DNA of 64,000 bases, taken from assembly GCF_024171925.1 (NCBI RefSeq), contig NZ_JAMTCO010000002.1:213041-277040 (forward strand), given 5' to 3'. The stretch comes from Actinokineospora diospyrosa. GTDB lineage: Bacteria > Actinomycetota > Actinomycetes > Mycobacteriales > Pseudonocardiaceae. A model generated the notes under the pieces. It made no database searches and had not been told where the DNA came from. It saw only the letters and a program-made list of their open reading frames with translations. Positions 11,202-20,334 of this stretch are shown in pieces. Numbering within the stretch: the stretch's first letter is position 1; each line of letters opens with the position of its first letter. The position numbers were made by a program, and so were the translations under genes.

Positions 11202-11415
11202 GGGTGGTGCCGCAGAATCTGCGCCTGTGCGATCCGCGCTGTCCGCCGCTGGCTCGTCGGGGGGCGGACGACAATGGGTGGAGAGCACAGCGGGTGGGCG
11301 AACAAACACCGCGGGCGGACAACAAAAAATCGGCGTACTCTCCATGGTTGGCTAGAGATAAAGCCAGTGGAGAAGCCGCCGAATCTGAGATCAGCTTATT
11401 CGCTGTGAGGGGCAC

Positions 11416-13593
11416 GTGTCAAATCAGGGGTATGCGGACGAATTGCGGTCCGAGCGGGGTTATCTCGCCGGGCTCTACACCCGGCTCGACGCCGAGCGCG
11501 CGCGGGCACGGGGGCGCTACACCACGGCGGTGGGCGGGAACGGCCTGGAGGCGATGGAGCGCGACGTGCACGTGCGCGCCTCGGCGAAGGAGGTCAAGCG
11601 GCTGGACGTGGCGGACAACGGGTTGTGCTTCGGTCGACTGGACACACTTTCGGGGGAACACCGCTACATCGGCCGGATCGGGTTGTTCGACGAGGCCGCT
11701 GACTACGAGCCGGTGCTGCTGGATTGGCGGGCGCCGGCGTCGCGGTCGTTCTACACCGCCACCGCGGCCAGTCCGGAGAACATGCGCAGGCGCCGCCAGT
11801 TCCACTCGCGCGGGCGCACGCTGGTCGATTTCACCGACGAGGTGCTCGGCCGCCCGGACGGGGACGCGCGCGGGGACGCCGCCCTGCTCGCCGCGGTCAA
11901 CGCGCCGCGCGGCGAGGGCATGCGCGACATCGTGGCGACCATCCAGGCCGAGCAGGACGAGATCATCCGGCTCGAGCACCCCGGGGTACTGGTGATCGAG
12001 GGCGGCCCGGGTACCGGCAAGACCGTGGTGGCGCTGCACCGCGTGGCCTACCTGCTCTACACGCAGCGGGAGCGGATGGAGCGCCACGGCGTGCTCGTGG
12101 TCGGGCCGAACCCGGCGTTCCTCAACCACATCAGCCGGGTGCTGCCCTCGTTGGGCGAGTCGGACGTGGTGTTCATGACCGCGGGCGACCTCGTGCCCGG
12201 CCTGCGGGTCACCGCGGAGGACGAGCCGGGGGTCGCGCGGCTGAAGGGGTCGCTGAAGGCCGTCGAGGTGCTCGCGGCCGCGGTCGCCGACCGGCAGCGG
12301 CTGCCGGTGGAGCCGGTGGCCGTCGAGTTGGGCGGGGTCACCGGGCGGATCGACGCGGAGACCGCGGCGTGGGCGCGCGACGAGGCGCGCGCGAGCGGGT
12401 TGCCGCACAACGAGGCGCGCGCGGTGTTCGTGGAGATCATCACCTACGCGCTCACAGAGCGGGCGATCGGTCGGATCGGCAAGGGCTGGCTGACCCGGTC
12501 GGACAAGGACGGTTGGGAGCAGCTGCGCAAGGACCTCATCAGCGAGCTCGCCGAGGACGAGGTGTTCGTCGCCACGCTCGACGAGCTGTGGCCGGTGCTG
12601 ACGCCGGAGGCCCTGCTGGGGTCGCTGTACGCCTCCCCGGAGCGCTTGCGCGCGGCGGGTGCGGACGCCTCGCTGTTCCGTGTGGACGGTACGGCGTGGA
12701 CGGTGTCGGACGTGCCGCTGCTCGACGAGCTGGTCGACCTGCTCGGCAAGGACAAGGCGGTGGTCGACTCGGCCGAGCGGGAGCGCAAGGCCGAGGCCGC
12801 GTACGCCGCCAAGGTGCTCGACAGCATGATCACCCGCGAGGACATGATGGACGACGAGGACCACCTGTTCGCCACGGACCTGCTCTTCGCCGAGGACCTG
12901 GCCGAGCGCTTCGTCGAGCACGACACCCGCGAGCTCGCCGAGCGCGCGGCCGCCGACCGCGACTGGACCTACCGGCACGTCGTGGTCGACGAAGCCCAGG
13001 AACTGTCCGAAATGGACTGGCGAGTGCTGATGCGGCGCTGTCCCGGGCGGTCCTTCACCGTGGTCGGCGACCTGGCCCAGCGCCGCTCCGCCGCCGGTGC
13101 CACGGCGTGGGCCGCGATGCTCGAGCCCTACGTGCCCGACCGCTGGGTCTACCGCTCGCTGACGGTGAACTACCGCACCCCCGCCGAGATCATGACCGTC
13201 GCCGCCGCCGTGCTCGCCGACTTCGCCCCCGCCGTGCAACCCCCCGAATCGGTGCGGGCCTGCGGCGTGGCCCCGTGGTCCCGCCAGGTCACCGCGGCCG
13301 AGTTGGCCGACGCCGTCGCCGACTTCGTCCGCGACGAGGCGGGCCGCGAAGGCACCAGCGTCGTGATCGGACCACCCGGCGTCCCCGGCGCGGTCGCGGC
13401 CTCGGAGACCAAAGGCCTCGAGTTCGACGCCGTCCTGGTCGTGGACCCCGACAAGATCCTCGCCGACGGCCCCCGCGGCGCGGCCGAACTCTACGTCGCG
13501 CTCACCCGCGCGACGCAAAGGCTCGGTGTGCTGCACCAAGGGCCGCTGCCGCAGGCCCTGCGCGGGCTTGTCCCCGTTGGAACACCTGGGTAA
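11416..13593 (+). CDS. helR: HelR/HelD-type RNA polymerase-recycling ATPase
   Basis: A 725-residue UvrD/Rep-like superfamily 1 protein with GTG start 11416 after GAGGGGC. A coiled N-terminal arm covers about residues 1-60. Walker A GGPGTGKT is at 196-203, a DEAQELSEMDW Walker B/motif II region near 525, a motif III-like VVGDLAQRRSAAG follows, and the C-terminal half ends with an ALTRATQRL motif VI. The N-terminal secondary-channel arm plus split helicase core is the HelD/HelR architecture. These proteins bind RNA polymerase rather than unwinding DNA. HelR displaces rifamycins from the polymerase and gives tolerance. The exact RAE in its leader strongly supports the HelR subtype. Confidence 0.9.
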   Translation: MSNQGYADELRSERGYLAGLYTRLDAERARARGRYTTAVGGNGLEAMERDVHVRASAKEVKRLDVADNGLCFGRLDTLSGEHRYIGRIGLFDEAADYEPVLLDWRAPASRSFYTATAASPENMRRRRQFHSRGRTLVDFTDEVLGRPDGDARGDAALLAAVNAPRGEGMRDIVATIQAEQDEIIRLEHPGVLVIEGGPGTGKTVVALHRVAYLLYTQRERMERHGVLVVGPNPAFLNHISRVLPSLGESDVVFMTAGDLVPGLRVTAEDEPGVARLKGSLKAVEVLAAAVADRQRLPVEPVAVELGGVTGRIDAETAAWARDEARASGLPHNEARAVFVEIITYALTERAIGRIGKGWLTRSDKDGWEQLRKDLISELAEDEVFVATLDELWPVLTPEALLGSLYASPERLRAAGADASLFRVDGTAWTVSDVPLLDELVDLLGKDKAVVDSAERERKAEAAYAAKVLDSMITREDMMDDEDHLFATDLLFAEDLAERFVEHDTRELAERAAADRDWTYRHVVVDEAQELSEMDWRVLMRRCPGRSFTVVGDLAQRRSAAGATAWAAMLEPYVPDRWVYRSLTVNYRTPAEIMTVAAAVLADFAPAVQPPESVRACGVAPWSRQVTAAELADAVADFVRDEAGREGTSVVIGPPGVPGAVAASETKGLEFDAVLVVDPDKILADGPRGAAELYVALTRATQRLGVLHQGPLPQALRGLVPVGTPG

Positions 13594-13604
13594 GCAGCGG
13601 CGGG

Positions 13605-13891
13605 GTGGATGCGAACCTCCCGGTTCGGGAGGAGTTGCCTGCGCTCCAACAAGAGATCCGCATGCATGCCGCCGTGTGGAGGATCTCGGACACGATCCGG
13701 ATGGCCGCGCTCCTGCTGCGCGAGTGCGGTCATCCGGACGACGCCTGGGTGCTGTGCGCGGCCGAGGTGGTCAGCTTCGACCCGTCGTCGGACTTGCCGT
13801 GGCCGTGCTGGAACTGTTGCACAGCAAGGACATCCGGACCGAGCAGGACCGCGCGGTACAGCTCGCGGGCCTACAGGACTACTTGGGCTGA
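13605..13891 (+). pseudogene. Small gene broken by a frameshift near 13795
   Basis: From GTG 13605 one frame reads a protein-like sequence (LPALQQEIRMHAAVW, then LLLRECGHPDDAWVL and VVSFDPSSD) up to about 13795. Its continuation (LAVAVLELLHSKDIRTEQD, then LAGLQDYLG and stop) lies in another frame ending at 13891. Joining the two gives a smooth helical protein of about 95 residues, so one base seems to be missing. This could be a real mutation or a sequencing error. The family is unknown. It follows helR by 12 bp and converges with the next gene. Confidence 0.5.
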
Positions 13892-13912
13892 GTCGCAAGA
13901 CCCCGGGCGCGG

Positions 13913-15808
13913 CTAGCGGGGCAGCGGGGGCAGGGCGGGGAGAGCGGGCAGGGTGTACTTGCCCGTGGCGCTGACCAGCAGCACGCGCATCGTTCCGCTC
14001 TCGGACAACGCCACCCGGGGGTCGACCACCGAGGTGCCGACCCCGGTTTGCCACGGGCGCCAGGTGTACCCGGTCGGGGTGGACACCTCACCGGTCCGCA
14101 CGACCACGTCCCCGGCCGTCCTGGCGAACACCTCCAGCAATCCCGCGCGCGTGGCCACCGTGACCGGTTCGCCGGTGAACGTTCGGCCGCCGCTGATGTC
14201 GGTCCACCCGGCGAAGCCGGTCGGGGTCTCGACCTGGGTGCGGATCGTTCCGTCCACTCCGCGCGCAGTGAGGTGGACGCGATAGGTGGAGCCGCTGGTC
14301 GCGGCGATCTGCGGGGCGCCCACGACGAGGAACCCAGGTGCCTTCCGTGCCGCTGTCAGGCCGACGCCGGGGACGAAGCGGCGAACCTCCACCTCGCCGG
14401 TCGGCGTGCGGTAGGCGACGATGGAGGAGTTCTCCGATGCCGGGGTGTCTGAGATGGTGAAGTCCGTGCCCACCTGGACACCTGTGCTGAGCCAGGGCTC
14501 GTTGCGACCGTCGGGGTGCTGACGCGCGGTCCACAGCACACCTTCGCCGTCCACGGCGAACGACGTGCCGCCGGCGGCCTCGCCGCTGAAGCGGCTGCGG
14601 GCCGGGCTGACCACGGCGGTGAACGGGCCACCCTGGTTGACCGCGGTGGCGGGTTTGGGCGCGGCCGGGATGACCACCTGCCGCACGGTCCCGTCGATGT
14701 CGAGGGCGCTGACCAGCAGGGCACCCGAGGCGTTGGAGCCGATGGACACCGCGCCGGTCAACGGCCGGGCAGCGCTGTGGCTCGAGGTCCAGGAGATCTG
14801 ATCGCTGCCGGGCGGGTTCTGGGTGCCGACCAGCACGTGACCGTTGTCGTCGACCCGGGCGACGGCGAACTCCTCCCGGGTGTTGAGGCGCAGCGTCGGG
14901 CGCTGCCCGCTGGGCATCGGGAGGGACACGCGGGCCGGTGGCGCGGGACGCTCGGGTGCAGCGCATTTCGCGGGATCGGCCCTCACCTCGCGCAGGGACC
15001 GCCACCCCGTGCCGATCGCCTTGGCCGCGCCGCTGTTCGCCCACTTCCCCGAAGCGCTGTCGTAGTGGTACCAGAGCAGGTCTGGGTTGTTCGAGGGTGC
15101 GACGGCGTAGATCGTGTCACCGCCCGCGGAGAAGAGGCGGCTGAAGATTCCCCAGCCGGTGCCCACCTTCTGCGCGTACTGCAGCCACCGGTTGGTCGTC
15201 ACGTCGTAGTGGAACCGGTACAGGCTCCCGTCCCAGTGCGCGACGGTGTAGAACACCCCTTCGCCCGTGGCGACGATGTGGTCGTAGCTCTCCCCGGTGG
15301 CGTCACCGATGAGGGCGCCCTGCCTGCCTTCGGGGAGGTCCTTCTCGTAGTTCCACGCGCGCAACCCGAAGGGGGTGAGCGCGAAGATGGTGCCCGTGGA
15401 ATCGATGGTGATCCGGTTCCGGTTGCCGGGTTGGGCGAGCTCCGCCCAGTACTCGCCGGGGATGGCCCGCGACTGCGAGCCGTTCTGGCTGTCCCAGCCG
15501 ACACCGTTCCACCGGTAGCGGAGCAACTGACCAGTCGCGCGCACGCTGTAGAACACGCCGTTGGGGCCCGCCAGGGTGTTGCCGGCGTTCCAGCCGGTGC
15601 CGATCACCCGCTTGGCGCCCCAGCTCGCGAGACCGGTCTCCGGCTCGTTGTGCGGGTAGGTGAACAGGTCGCCGTTCTCCTCGACCCCGAACACGGCCGC
15701 GCTCGGGGCGCAGGTCGGGACCGGCGCCGCGGACGCGGGGACCGCGACCGCGAGCGGGACCACCGCGAGGGCAGCGAGCAGCACAGCACCACGTCGAACG
15801 AACGCCAC
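13913..15808 (-). CDS. Secreted tachylectin-like beta-propeller protein
   Basis: About 631 residues from GTG 15808; a TTG at 15826 is in frame but has no ribosome site. A Sec signal peptide with a cleavage site near PASAAP is followed by a first half of repeated blades, each with a VxGTGW motif (VIGTGWNAG, KVGTGWGIF, AIGTGWRSL) and aromatic Y/W-rich strands, as in tachylectin-2 sugar-binding propellers. The second half has a second set of looser beta repeats. It should be exported and may bind carbohydrate; no catalytic motif was seen. It is transcribed alone. Confidence 0.75.
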   Translation of the reverse strand: MAFVRRGAVLLAALAVVPLAVAVPASAAPVPTCAPSAAVFGVEENGDLFTYPHNEPETGLASWGAKRVIGTGWNAGNTLAGPNGVFYSVRATGQLLRYRWNGVGWDSQNGSQSRAIPGEYWAELAQPGNRNRITIDSTGTIFALTPFGLRAWNYEKDLPEGRQGALIGDATGESYDHIVATGEGVFYTVAHWDGSLYRFHYDVTTNRWLQYAQKVGTGWGIFSRLFSAGGDTIYAVAPSNNPDLLWYHYDSASGKWANSGAAKAIGTGWRSLREVRADPAKCAAPERPAPPARVSLPMPSGQRPTLRLNTREEFAVARVDDNGHVLVGTQNPPGSDQISWTSSHSAARPLTGAVSIGSNASGALLVSALDIDGTVRQVVIPAAPKPATAVNQGGPFTAVVSPARSRFSGEAAGGTSFAVDGEGVLWTARQHPDGRNEPWLSTGVQVGTDFTISDTPASENSSIVAYRTPTGEVEVRRFVPGVGLTAARKAPGFLVVGAPQIAATSGSTYRVHLTARGVDGTIRTQVETPTGFAGWTDISGGRTFTGEPVTVATRAGLLEVFARTAGDVVVRTGEVSTPTGYTWRPWQTGVGTSVVDPRVALSESGTMRVLLVSATGKYTLPALPALPPLPR

Positions 15809-15944
15809 GTCAACCCCAGTCGACAAATGGACCGCTAACCCAGCCGCGGTCCTCCCCAGTTACTGGGTGCACTGTAGACAGTTCGGTGCCGTGATCACCC
15901 TGTGTTAGCGGTCACTCGCCGTCGATGGCCTTGTCGCCGAGGGC

Positions 15945-16343
15945 CTACGGGTGTGCGCGGGCCGCGTCATAAGACCGTTGCACGATCGCGCGCAGGGCAG
16001 CGGGATCCGCCTGGTCGACCCGCTTCAGGTACAGGCAGCTCTTGCCCGTGCTGTGCTTTCCCAACGCTCCCAACAGATCCGCGTAGTCCTCCAGCTCTCC
16101 CGTCAAGTACAGCACCGTCTGCGCCTTGCGCGGTGAGAACCCGACCGTCACGGTGTCGCCCTCGCGGCCGGACTCGTAGCGGTAGTGGCGGGAGCCGAAG
16201 CCGATGATGGACGTGCCCCACAGCACCGCGGGGTGGCCGGTCACCTCGGTCATCAAGGCCACCAGCAGGTCGGCGTCCGCGCGCCGCCGGTCGTCGGTGA
16301 TGGCCGCGACGAACGCGGCGACGTCACTGGTGGTCGGTTCCAA
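15945..16343 (-). CDS. DUF1801-domain protein
   Basis: A 132-residue protein. MEPTTSDVAAFVAAI and RADADLLVALMTEVTGHPAVLWGTSIIGFGSRHYRYESG are typical of DUF1801 (YdhG-like fold), followed by VGFSPRKAQTVLYL and a conserved GKHSTGKSCLYLKR segment. The biochemical function of this family is unknown. The start overlaps the end of the next upstream gene (16324) by 20 nt, so the two are probably co-transcribed. Confidence 0.9.
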   Translation of the reverse strand: MEPTTSDVAAFVAAITDDRRRADADLLVALMTEVTGHPAVLWGTSIIGFGSRHYRYESGREGDTVTVGFSPRKAQTVLYLTGELEDYADLLGALGKHSTGKSCLYLKRVDQADPAALRAIVQRSYDAARAHP

Positions 16344-17214
16344 CAGGCACCTCGCTCAACAGGGTCCGGCACAGGGAGATCAGCCGGGCGCGCAGCGGGG
16401 CCGCGCGCTCGGTGAACGCCGACTGCGCCCGCACGTACTCCGCGCGGCCGCGTTCGGTCTCGATCGGCACGGGGGCGTAGCCCAGGGCCGACAGGTCGTA
16501 CGGGCTGGCGCGCATGTCCAGCGTGCGGACGTCGACGGCCAGGGCGAAGCAGTCGGCCACGAGGTCCGACGGGGTGTGCGGGTCGAGCTTGTAGGCCCAC
16601 TTGAACAGGTCCATGGTCGCGTGCAGGCAGCCCGGCTGCTCCAGCTCGACCTGCCCCTCCCTGGTCGGCCGCAGCGTGTTCAGCGGCCGGGCGGGCGGGG
16701 TGAAGAACCGGTACGCGTCGAAGTGCCCGCACTTGATCGTCGAGGACTCCACCACCGCGTCGGTCCCGGCCGACCCCAGGCGCAGCGGCCAGGCGGCGTG
16801 GCGCACCTCGGCGGTGCGGTAGACCATGGCCCACTCGTGCAGACCGAAGCACCCCAGGCGCGGGGGGCGGCTCGCGGTCGCGGACAGCAACGACAGCACG
16901 AACTCCGCCGTCGCCCGCCGACCGGGGGTCAGCGGACCCAACCGCACCCCGGCGTCGGTGGCGGCGTACGCGGGCCACCGCAGGTACTCCGCCGCCGAGG
17001 GACCGGCCAGCACGACACCCGGGCCGGGGTGCCAGCGCTCCAGGTGCGCCGGGCGGTGCGAGTAGTAGGTGAACAGGAAGTCCAGCACCGGGTGCTTCTC
17101 CCGCCGGACGCGGCGCTCCTGGTGCGGGTCGGTCCAGCGCCGGACCCGGGCCACGTGCGCGTCGCGCAGCCCGTGCCAGTCGGCTTCGGGCAGGACTACC
17201 TCAGGAGCCGTCAC
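16324..17214 (-). CDS. Conserved protein annotated as 3-methyladenine DNA glycosylase
   Basis: A 296-residue protein matching an actinobacterial family usually named 3-methyladenine DNA glycosylase (PVLDFLFTYYSHRPAHLERWHPG near residues 42-64; LGCFGLHEWAMVYR; STIKCGHFDAYRFFT; GCLHATMDLFKWAYKL). I see no helix-hairpin-helix or classical AlkA/Tag/MPG active site, so the enzymatic name rests on convention. It overlaps both neighbours (DUF1801 and a CNNM transporter), suggesting one minus-strand operon. Confidence 0.65.
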   Translation of the reverse strand: MTAPEVVLPEADWHGLRDAHVARVRRWTDPHQERRVRREKHPVLDFLFTYYSHRPAHLERWHPGPGVVLAGPSAAEYLRWPAYAATDAGVRLGPLTPGRRATAEFVLSLLSATASRPPRLGCFGLHEWAMVYRTAEVRHAAWPLRLGSAGTDAVVESSTIKCGHFDAYRFFTPPARPLNTLRPTREGQVELEQPGCLHATMDLFKWAYKLDPHTPSDLVADCFALAVDVRTLDMRASPYDLSALGYAPVPIETERGRAEYVRAQSAFTERAAPLRARLISLCRTLLSEVPVGTDHQ

Positions 17215-18250
17215 CGATGTGTGTCCCGTCGCGCACCGTGCCCACGTATTCCTCCACCAGGTCCTCCAGCGCCACCACCCCGAGCACCACGCGGTCGGCC
17301 GACACGGCCTTGGCGAGGTGGCTCTGGGTCCGCCGCAGGGCGGCGAGCGCCTCGTCGAGCCGGGAGTCGGCGGGCAGTTCCGGCAACCCGCGCACCCGGG
17401 ACCAGGCCACCCTAGTCGCCGGGTCGGAGTCGACCTGGTCGAGGACGTCCTTCACGTGCACGTAGCCGTTGAGGGTGCCGTCGGGCATCCGGACCGGGAA
17501 CCGGGAGAACCCGGTCTCGGCGACCGCCGCGGCCACCGCGCCGACCGTCGGCGGGTGCGGGACGGTCTTGAGCGCGGCCAGCGGCACCAGCACCTCGGCC
17601 ACCGTGCGCCCCGCCGAGGACAGCGTGTTGGTGAGCCTGCGGTGCTCGGAGTCGTCGAGCAGGCCCTCGCGGCGGGACTCGGCGATCAGCGTCGCCAGCT
17701 CGTCGGGGGTGTAGGCGTTCTCCAGTTCCTCGCGCGGCTCCACGCCGAACCGGCGCAGCACCGCGGTCGAGATCTTGGTGAACATCCCCAGCAGCGGCCG
17801 CACCAGCTTGCAGAACGCCAGGTGGACCGGCACCAGCGTGGTCGCGGCCCGCTCCGGGCCCGCGATCGCCAGGTTCTTCGGCACCATCTCGCCCAGCACC
17901 GTGTGCAGCGTGACCACGACCCCCAGCGCCAGCGCGAACGCCACCCCGTGCACGACCGCCTCCGGCAGGCCCAGCGCGCCGAACGGGCCCTCCAGCAGGT
18001 GCGCGATCGCGGGTTCGGCGAGCGCGCCGAGGCCGAGCGAGCAGACCGTCACGCCGAGCTGGGCGCCCGCGATCAGCAGCGGCAACTGCCTGCCCGCCTC
18101 GATCGCCGCGGCCGCCCGGGTGTCGCCCGCCCTGGCCAGCAGCTCCAGCCGGTCGCGGCGCGCGGTGATGATCGCGAACTCGGCGCCGACGAAGAACGCG
18201 TTGCCCAGCAACAGCACCAGCGTGGCGCCCAGTGCCAGCAGGTCGCTCAC
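17201..18250 (-). CDS. CNNM/CorC-family membrane protein (short form)
   Basis: A 349-residue protein. The N-terminal DUF21 transmembrane domain (about residues 1-180, four hydrophobic segments) is followed by a tandem CBS pair (about 200-340; TVGAVAAAVAETGFSRFPVR and RVVLGVVALEDLVEEYVG). The C-terminal CorC_HlyC domain present in its neighbour is missing, so this is the short form. CNNM/CorC proteins are linked to Mg2+ export and membrane ion homeostasis. Its start overlaps the stop of the upstream paralogue by 4 nt (GTGA, 18247-18250). Confidence 0.9.
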   Translation of the reverse strand: MSDLLALGATLVLLLGNAFFVGAEFAIITARRDRLELLARAGDTRAAAAIEAGRQLPLLIAGAQLGVTVCSLGLGALAEPAIAHLLEGPFGALGLPEAVVHGVAFALALGVVVTLHTVLGEMVPKNLAIAGPERAATTLVPVHLAFCKLVRPLLGMFTKISTAVLRRFGVEPREELENAYTPDELATLIAESRREGLLDDSEHRRLTNTLSSAGRTVAEVLVPLAALKTVPHPPTVGAVAAAVAETGFSRFPVRMPDGTLNGYVHVKDVLDQVDSDPATRVAWSRVRGLPELPADSRLDEALAALRRTQSHLAKAVSADRVVLGVVALEDLVEEYVGTVRDGTHIGDGS

Positions 18251-19569
18251 GTGCTCACCCCCGGGAGTCGGGCCACCCGCAGCTCGGCCACCCGGTGCCG
18301 GTCCATCCGCAGCACCGTCACCCGCCAGCCGTCGATCCGGATCTCGTCGTTGACGTCGGGGATGCGGCCCAGGCGGGTCAGCACCAGGCCCGCGACCGTC
18401 TCGTACTCCCCGGCGGGCATCCGGAACCCGGTGGCCTCGGCGAGCTCGTCGTCGCGCAGCAGCCCGGACACCAGCCAGCTCTCCCGGCCCAGCGGCCGGA
18501 CCGGGTTGACCTCGCCGCGGTCGTGCTCGTCGCGCACGTCGCCGACGATCTCCTCGATCAGGTCCTCCAGGGTGACCAGGCCAGCGGTGCCGCCGTACTC
18601 GTCGACGACCAGGGCCACCTGCAGGCCGGAGCCGCGCAGCCGGTCCAGCAGCACGTCACCGTCGAGCGACTCGGGCACGGTCGGCACCGGCCGGGCCAGC
18701 TCGGCGACCGTCGTGCTCGCCCGCAGCTGCCTCGGCACCCCGAACACCTGCTTGACGTGCACGACCCCGCGCACGTCGTCGAGGTCGCCGCCGTGCACCG
18801 GGAACCGGGAGAAGCCGCTGCTGCGGGCCAGGTCGATCAGGTCGGCCACCGTCGCGTCCGCGCGCAGGGCCTGCACCCGCACCCGGGGCGTCATCAGCTC
18901 GTCGGCGGTCCGGTCGCCGAAGCGCAGCGAGCGGCTGAGCAGGGTCGCGGTGCCGGTGTCGATCGCCCCGGACGCGGCGCTGGAGCGGACCAGGCCGCCG
19001 AGTTCCTGCGGCGAGCGCGCCGAGCGCAGCTCCTCCTGCGGCTCGACGCCCAGGCCGCGCACGATCCAGTTCGCCGACCCGTTGAGGCCGTGGATCAGCC
19101 AGCGCAGCACCGAGGAGAACACCGCCTGGCTGCCCGCGACCGCCCGCGCGCTGGCCAGCGGCCTGGCGATGGCCAGGTTCTTGGGCACCAGCTCGCCGAA
19201 CACCATCGACAGCGACGTGGCCACCAGCAGCGCGATCACCAGCGCGACCGCGTCCACCGCGGTGCGGCCCATGCCGGTCCACAGCAGCACCGGTTCCACC
19301 AGCGCCGCGAGTGCGGGCTCGGCGATGTAGCCGGTGATCAGCGTGGTGATGGTGATGCCCAGCTGCGCGCCGGAGAGCTGGAACGACAGGGTGCGGTGCG
19401 CCCGCTGGATCGCCAGGGCCCGCCGGTCGCCCACCTGCTCGGCGTGCCGGTCGACCTGGCTGCGCTCGAGCGTGGTGAGGGCGAACTCGGCGGTGACGAA
19501 CAGCGCCGTACCGAGGGTCAGCGCGCACACGGCCAGCAGGCCCAGGACGCTGAGCAGGACTCCGGTCAC
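18247..19569 (-). CDS. CNNM/CorC-family membrane protein (full-length)
   Basis: A 440-residue protein with GTG start 19569. It has a DUF21 transmembrane domain (about 1-195), two CBS motifs (about 215-335; GFSRFPVHGGDLDDVRG and GTAGLVTLEDLIEEIVG) and a C-terminal CorC_HlyC domain (about 350-430; FRMPAGEYETVAGLVL). It is first in a two-gene tandem with a shorter paralogue, an arrangement common in actinobacteria and possibly giving a heteromer. The 180 bp upstream are GC-rich with several possible hairpins, but I could not assign a known riboswitch. Confidence 0.92.
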   Translation of the reverse strand: MTGVLLSVLGLLAVCALTLGTALFVTAEFALTTLERSQVDRHAEQVGDRRALAIQRAHRTLSFQLSGAQLGITITTLITGYIAEPALAALVEPVLLWTGMGRTAVDAVALVIALLVATSLSMVFGELVPKNLAIARPLASARAVAGSQAVFSSVLRWLIHGLNGSANWIVRGLGVEPQEELRSARSPQELGGLVRSSAASGAIDTGTATLLSRSLRFGDRTADELMTPRVRVQALRADATVADLIDLARSSGFSRFPVHGGDLDDVRGVVHVKQVFGVPRQLRASTTVAELARPVPTVPESLDGDVLLDRLRGSGLQVALVVDEYGGTAGLVTLEDLIEEIVGDVRDEHDRGEVNPVRPLGRESWLVSGLLRDDELAEATGFRMPAGEYETVAGLVLTRLGRIPDVNDEIRIDGWRVTVLRMDRHRVAELRVARLPGVST

Positions 19570-19751
19570 CGAGCACCCCGCTCGGGTTCCGGGCCGATAT
19601 GGCAGCCGGGACTCTCTCCCGGCCCGCTACTGCGGCCCGGTCTCTTCTTCTGCGCCTTGCGCACGGGAAGCCGTACTCCTCGGATCCGTCCTGACGAACC
19701 GGCCCAGTCTAGAGCGATCCGGGCCCGCGTGGCGCGCGCAAAGGTGACCGG

Positions 19752-20324
19752 TCAACGAGACGGACGCCACCCGGGGTCCCGGCCGAGCAGCGCGACCAGC
19801 CGCGCCAGGGGGCCCGCGGCGTCGGGGACCGGCACCGGCGGGGCGAAGATCCCCGCCTCGACCCAGTCCGCCACCTGGTCGGCGAACTCGGCGTGCAGGG
19901 CCTGGGCCAGGTCATCCCCGATCCCCGGGTCGTGGCCGGTCGCGGTGGCCAGGTCCCAGCCGTGCACGGCGAGGTCGAGGGTCATCTGCCAGCGGTACTC
20001 GCGCGCGGGGACCGTCGCGTGGCTCAGGTGGACCGGCAGTTCGTCCGGCACGCCGTCCCAGGCCAGCCGGGACACCGCCGAGGCCGCGGTCCACGCGTCG
20101 AGCGGGTCGGCGCCGAGCAGGTCGCCGTCGTAGCGGTCGCCGACCTGCTCGACGGTCTCGCCGCCGACCAGGTGCGGTACCCACAGCTGTTCGGACACCA
20201 GGTGGTTGACCAGGTCCCGGGTCGACCAGTCGGCGCACGGTGTGGGCGCGGTCCAGTCGGTCACCCGGTGCGCGGCGCGGTCGAAGACGTCCCTTGCCCG
20301 GTCGTGGGCGGTGCGCAGATCCAT
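19752..20324 (-). CDS. TIGR03086-type DinB-like metal-binding protein
   Basis: A 190-residue protein, ATG 20324 (the frame is open further upstream but crosses the MFS gene). It matches the mycothiol-dependent maleylpyruvate isomerase/TIGR03086 family: PTPCADWSTRDLVNHLVSEQLW near residues 29-50 supplies the first histidine, and a later DLAVHGWDLATATG supplies a second ligand region. Such DinB four-helix proteins bind a divalent metal and often use mycothiol. The substrate is unknown. It lies 10 bp from the MFS gene in the same direction. Confidence 0.82.
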   Translation of the reverse strand: MDLRTAHDRARDVFDRAAHRVTDWTAPTPCADWSTRDLVNHLVSEQLWVPHLVGGETVEQVGDRYDGDLLGADPLDAWTAASAVSRLAWDGVPDELPVHLSHATVPAREYRWQMTLDLAVHGWDLATATGHDPGIGDDLAQALHAEFADQVADWVEAGIFAPPVPVPDAAGPLARLVALLGRDPGWRPSR

Positions 20325-20334
20325 GGAGCCCAGT

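Noticed and set aside
19570..19740. Riboswitch (M-box, yybP-ykoY or ykkC type) upstream of the CNNM/CorC pair
   Set aside because: Several GC-rich hairpins are possible, but I could not match the conserved core of any known class.
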